A stretch of 6,331 nt of DNA from Aphodoplasma sp045592745 (GTDB lineage Bacteria; Bacillota; Clostridia; UBA1381; UMGS1253). Made by a program: the position numbers and the translations under genes. The notes below the pieces were generated by a model, which worked only from the letters and a program-made list of their open reading frames with translations, made no database searches and was not told the DNA's origin. Positions 5,499 to 6,331 of the stretch are shown in pieces (position 1 is the first letter of the stretch; each line of letters starts with the position of its first letter). The stretch is taken from contig JAZNVH010000033.1 in the NCBI GenBank assembly GCA_045592745.1, positions 1 to 6,331 of the forward strand, in the 5' to 3' direction.

Positions 5499-6110
5499 AT
5501 GAATGCCGGTCAAAAAATAAAACAAATGCGAAAACAATTTGGAATAGGTGCCGAAGTCCTTGCAGAAAATGCGAATATAACAAAATCGACACTGTACCGA
5601 TACGAAAATGGTGAAATTGAAAAAATACCAATGGCAGTTTTAGAAAAAATCGCAAAAACATTAGGATGCAGTGTACTCGCCTTTACTGACCTAACCGATA
5701 ACACCCCATCAGAGCGCGATATAATATATATTCCTGTTGTAGGGCGCGTAAGTGCCGGCATCGGCAACCTTGCCGAGCAGTATCACGAATGCTACGAAAG
5801 CGCATCAGCATCATCAATAAGTGCTGATGCACAGTATATATACCTTCGCGTAACTGGTGACAGTATGTATCCTGTTTTTATGGAAAACGACCTTGTCTTA
5901 GTGCAAGCCAGAAGCCAAATTGACAGCGGAAGCTACGGCGTTGTTATAATTGACGAATGTGACGGCGTAATAAAAAAAGTAATTATTGAAGATGATTATA
6001 TAGAGCTTATATCAGTAAATCCGATGTATCCCCCAAGACGCTTTGAAGGAAGCGATATGAGCCGCATAAAAATATGCGGTCTTGTAAAGGAAATAAAGCG
6101 AAAATTCTGA
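5499..6110 (+). CDS. HTH-S24 self-cleaving phage repressor (CI/LexA type), 203 aa
   Basis: The protein keeps the phage operon silent and should be inactivated by RecA-stimulated self-cleavage. Residues 5-61 form an XRE/HTH_3 domain (helix-turn-helix about 17-37, recognition helix around TKSTLYRYENG). A linker (62-78) leads to an S24 peptidase domain starting IPVVGRVSAG: the expected cleavage bond is Ala86-Gly87. The nucleophile is Ser122 in GDSMYP (120-125) and the general-base lysine is most likely Lys159 in DGVIKKV. All parts of the autoprotease are present, so SOS induction is expected. Length is typical of clostridial phage repressors. ATG 5499 has AGGAGG 7 nt upstream. It is transcribed divergently from the structural operon and shares a 225-bp control region with three operator-like sites. 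A host LexA is unlikely because the HTH is XRE-type rather than the LexA winged helix. It is followed within 49 bp by the proS promoter. Confidence 0.93.
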   Translation: MNAGQKIKQMRKQFGIGAEVLAENANITKSTLYRYENGEIEKIPMAVLEKIAKTLGCSVLAFTDLTDNTPSERDIIYIPVVGRVSAGIGNLAEQYHECYESASASSISADAQYIYLRVTGDSMYPVFMENDLVLVQARSQIDSGSYGVVIIDECDGVIKKVIIEDDYIELISVNPMYPPRRFEGSDMSRIKICGLVKEIKRKF

Positions 6111-6135
6111 TATATTAAAACTTTTTTCGCTTTTC
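6095..6135 (+). terminator. Weak terminator-like inverted repeat after the repressor
   Basis: AAAGCGAAAA (6095-6104) pairs perfectly with TTTTCGCTTT (6124-6133) across a 19-nt loop, and is followed by a broken pyrimidine tract (TCTTCCC). The left arm lies in the last codons of the repressor. The stem is AT-rich and the T run is interrupted, so read-through into proS is possible. No better terminator is visible before the proS promoter. Confidence 0.35.
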
Positions 6136-6158
6136 TTCCCTATAATATAGTATTTACG

Positions 6159-6188
6159 TTGACAATTACACTGCTTTAATGATATAAT
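6159..6188 (+). promoter_or_regulatory. Consensus promoter of proS
   Basis: TTGACA (6159-6164) and TATAAT (6183-6188) with 18 nt between them; the predicted start is near 6195. The leader is then only about 29 nt, too short for a T-box riboswitch, so proS expression here looks constitutive. The element to the left has therefore left the host gene with its own promoter. Confidence 0.85.
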
Positions 6189-6223
6189 ACATAAGATTTG
6201 TATACGAAAGGATGTTTTGAAAA

Positions 6224-6331
6224 ATGTTAATGAGTCGCCTTTTGGGTGAGCGTTTCAAAGAAAAACCTGCAGACGCTTCAATGCCCAGTCATATATTTTT
6301 ACTTCGCGGAGGTTATATGCGTCAGGTTGCC
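6224..6331 (+). CDS. proS: Prolyl-tRNA synthetase, N-terminal 36 residues (cut by window edge)
   Basis: Prolyl-tRNA synthetase charges tRNA-Pro in the cytoplasm and is an essential housekeeping enzyme. Thirty-six codons are open from ATG 6224 to the window edge. The segment LLGERFKEKPADASMPSH (6-23) followed by IFLLRGGYMRQVA (24-36) matches the well-known bacterial ProS N-terminus (compare 'KE.PADA...SH.LMLRAG.IR' in the E. coli enzyme, from memory). AAAGGA lies 11 nt upstream; a second in-frame ATG two codons later would be 17 nt away and is less likely. This is host chromosome, so it marks the right side of the phage-like element. Only the first small part of the gene is visible; the long bacterial form with an editing domain cannot be distinguished here. 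Confidence 0.85.
   Translation, partial: MLMSRLLGERFKEKPADASMPSHIFLLRGGYMRQVA

Noticed and set aside
6062..6079. Perfect hairpin CCGCATA-AAAA-TATGCGG near the end of the repressor gene
   Set aside because: It contains CGCAT/ATGCG like O1, but the centre is too wide for the same repressor dimer and no T run follows. Could be a minor RNA structure; not enough for a feature.
6189..6223. T-box or other riboswitch upstream of proS
   Set aside because: The predicted leader is about 29 nt, far too short for a T-box, and no T-box sequence is seen between the repressor and proS.

Overview
The window is AT-rich Gram-positive (Clostridia-like) DNA carrying the head/packaging end of an integrated phage-like element, placed next to the start of a host housekeeping gene. 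The Clostridia assignment rests on strong AGGAGG-type ribosome binding sites, AT-rich codon use and the resemblance of the structural proteins and the prolyl-tRNA synthetase N-terminus to clostridial proteins. It is an inference; no species is claimed.

From right to left on the minus strand runs one compact operon: a Cys-rich small protein (5273-5019), a small CxxC/CxxC protein with a GTG start (5029-4832), a probable terminase small subunit (4705-4331), the terminase large subunit (4343-2994), a 73-aa membrane-anchored protein (2969-2748), the portal protein (2721-1195), a scaffold-like protein (1163-405) and the N-terminal 118 residues of a major capsid protein (354 to the window edge). Genes overlap or are separated by a few tens of bases, apart from a 126-bp gap at 4706-4831 in which I see only the next ribosome binding site. 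The capsid gene is cut by the window edge.

Between 5274 and 5498 lies a divergent control region. A perfect TTGACA-17-TATAAT promoter fires left into the structural operon. A near-consensus TTGTCA-17-TATAAA promoter fires right into a 203-aa repressor with an HTH domain and an S24 (LexA/CI-type) self-cleaving domain. Their -35 boxes are superimposed. Three related sites (consensus GTCGCA-N-WWW-TG) sit over the shared -35 region, over the repressor start site and inside the leftward leader, so the sequence looks like a complete lysis/lysogeny-type switch. A hairpin plus T7 run directly after the leftward start site may add attenuation.

To the right of the repressor, a consensus promoter (TTGACA-18-TATAAT) and the first 36 codons of proS mark host chromosome, so one end of the element lies between the repressor and this promoter or close to it.

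The unusual point is that the repressor switch leads almost directly into packaging and capsid genes. No integrase, excisionase, Cro, replication or recombination gene lies between. This resembles defective or domesticated elements such as PBSX more than a standard temperate siphophage map, though missing early genes could lie beyond the left edge.
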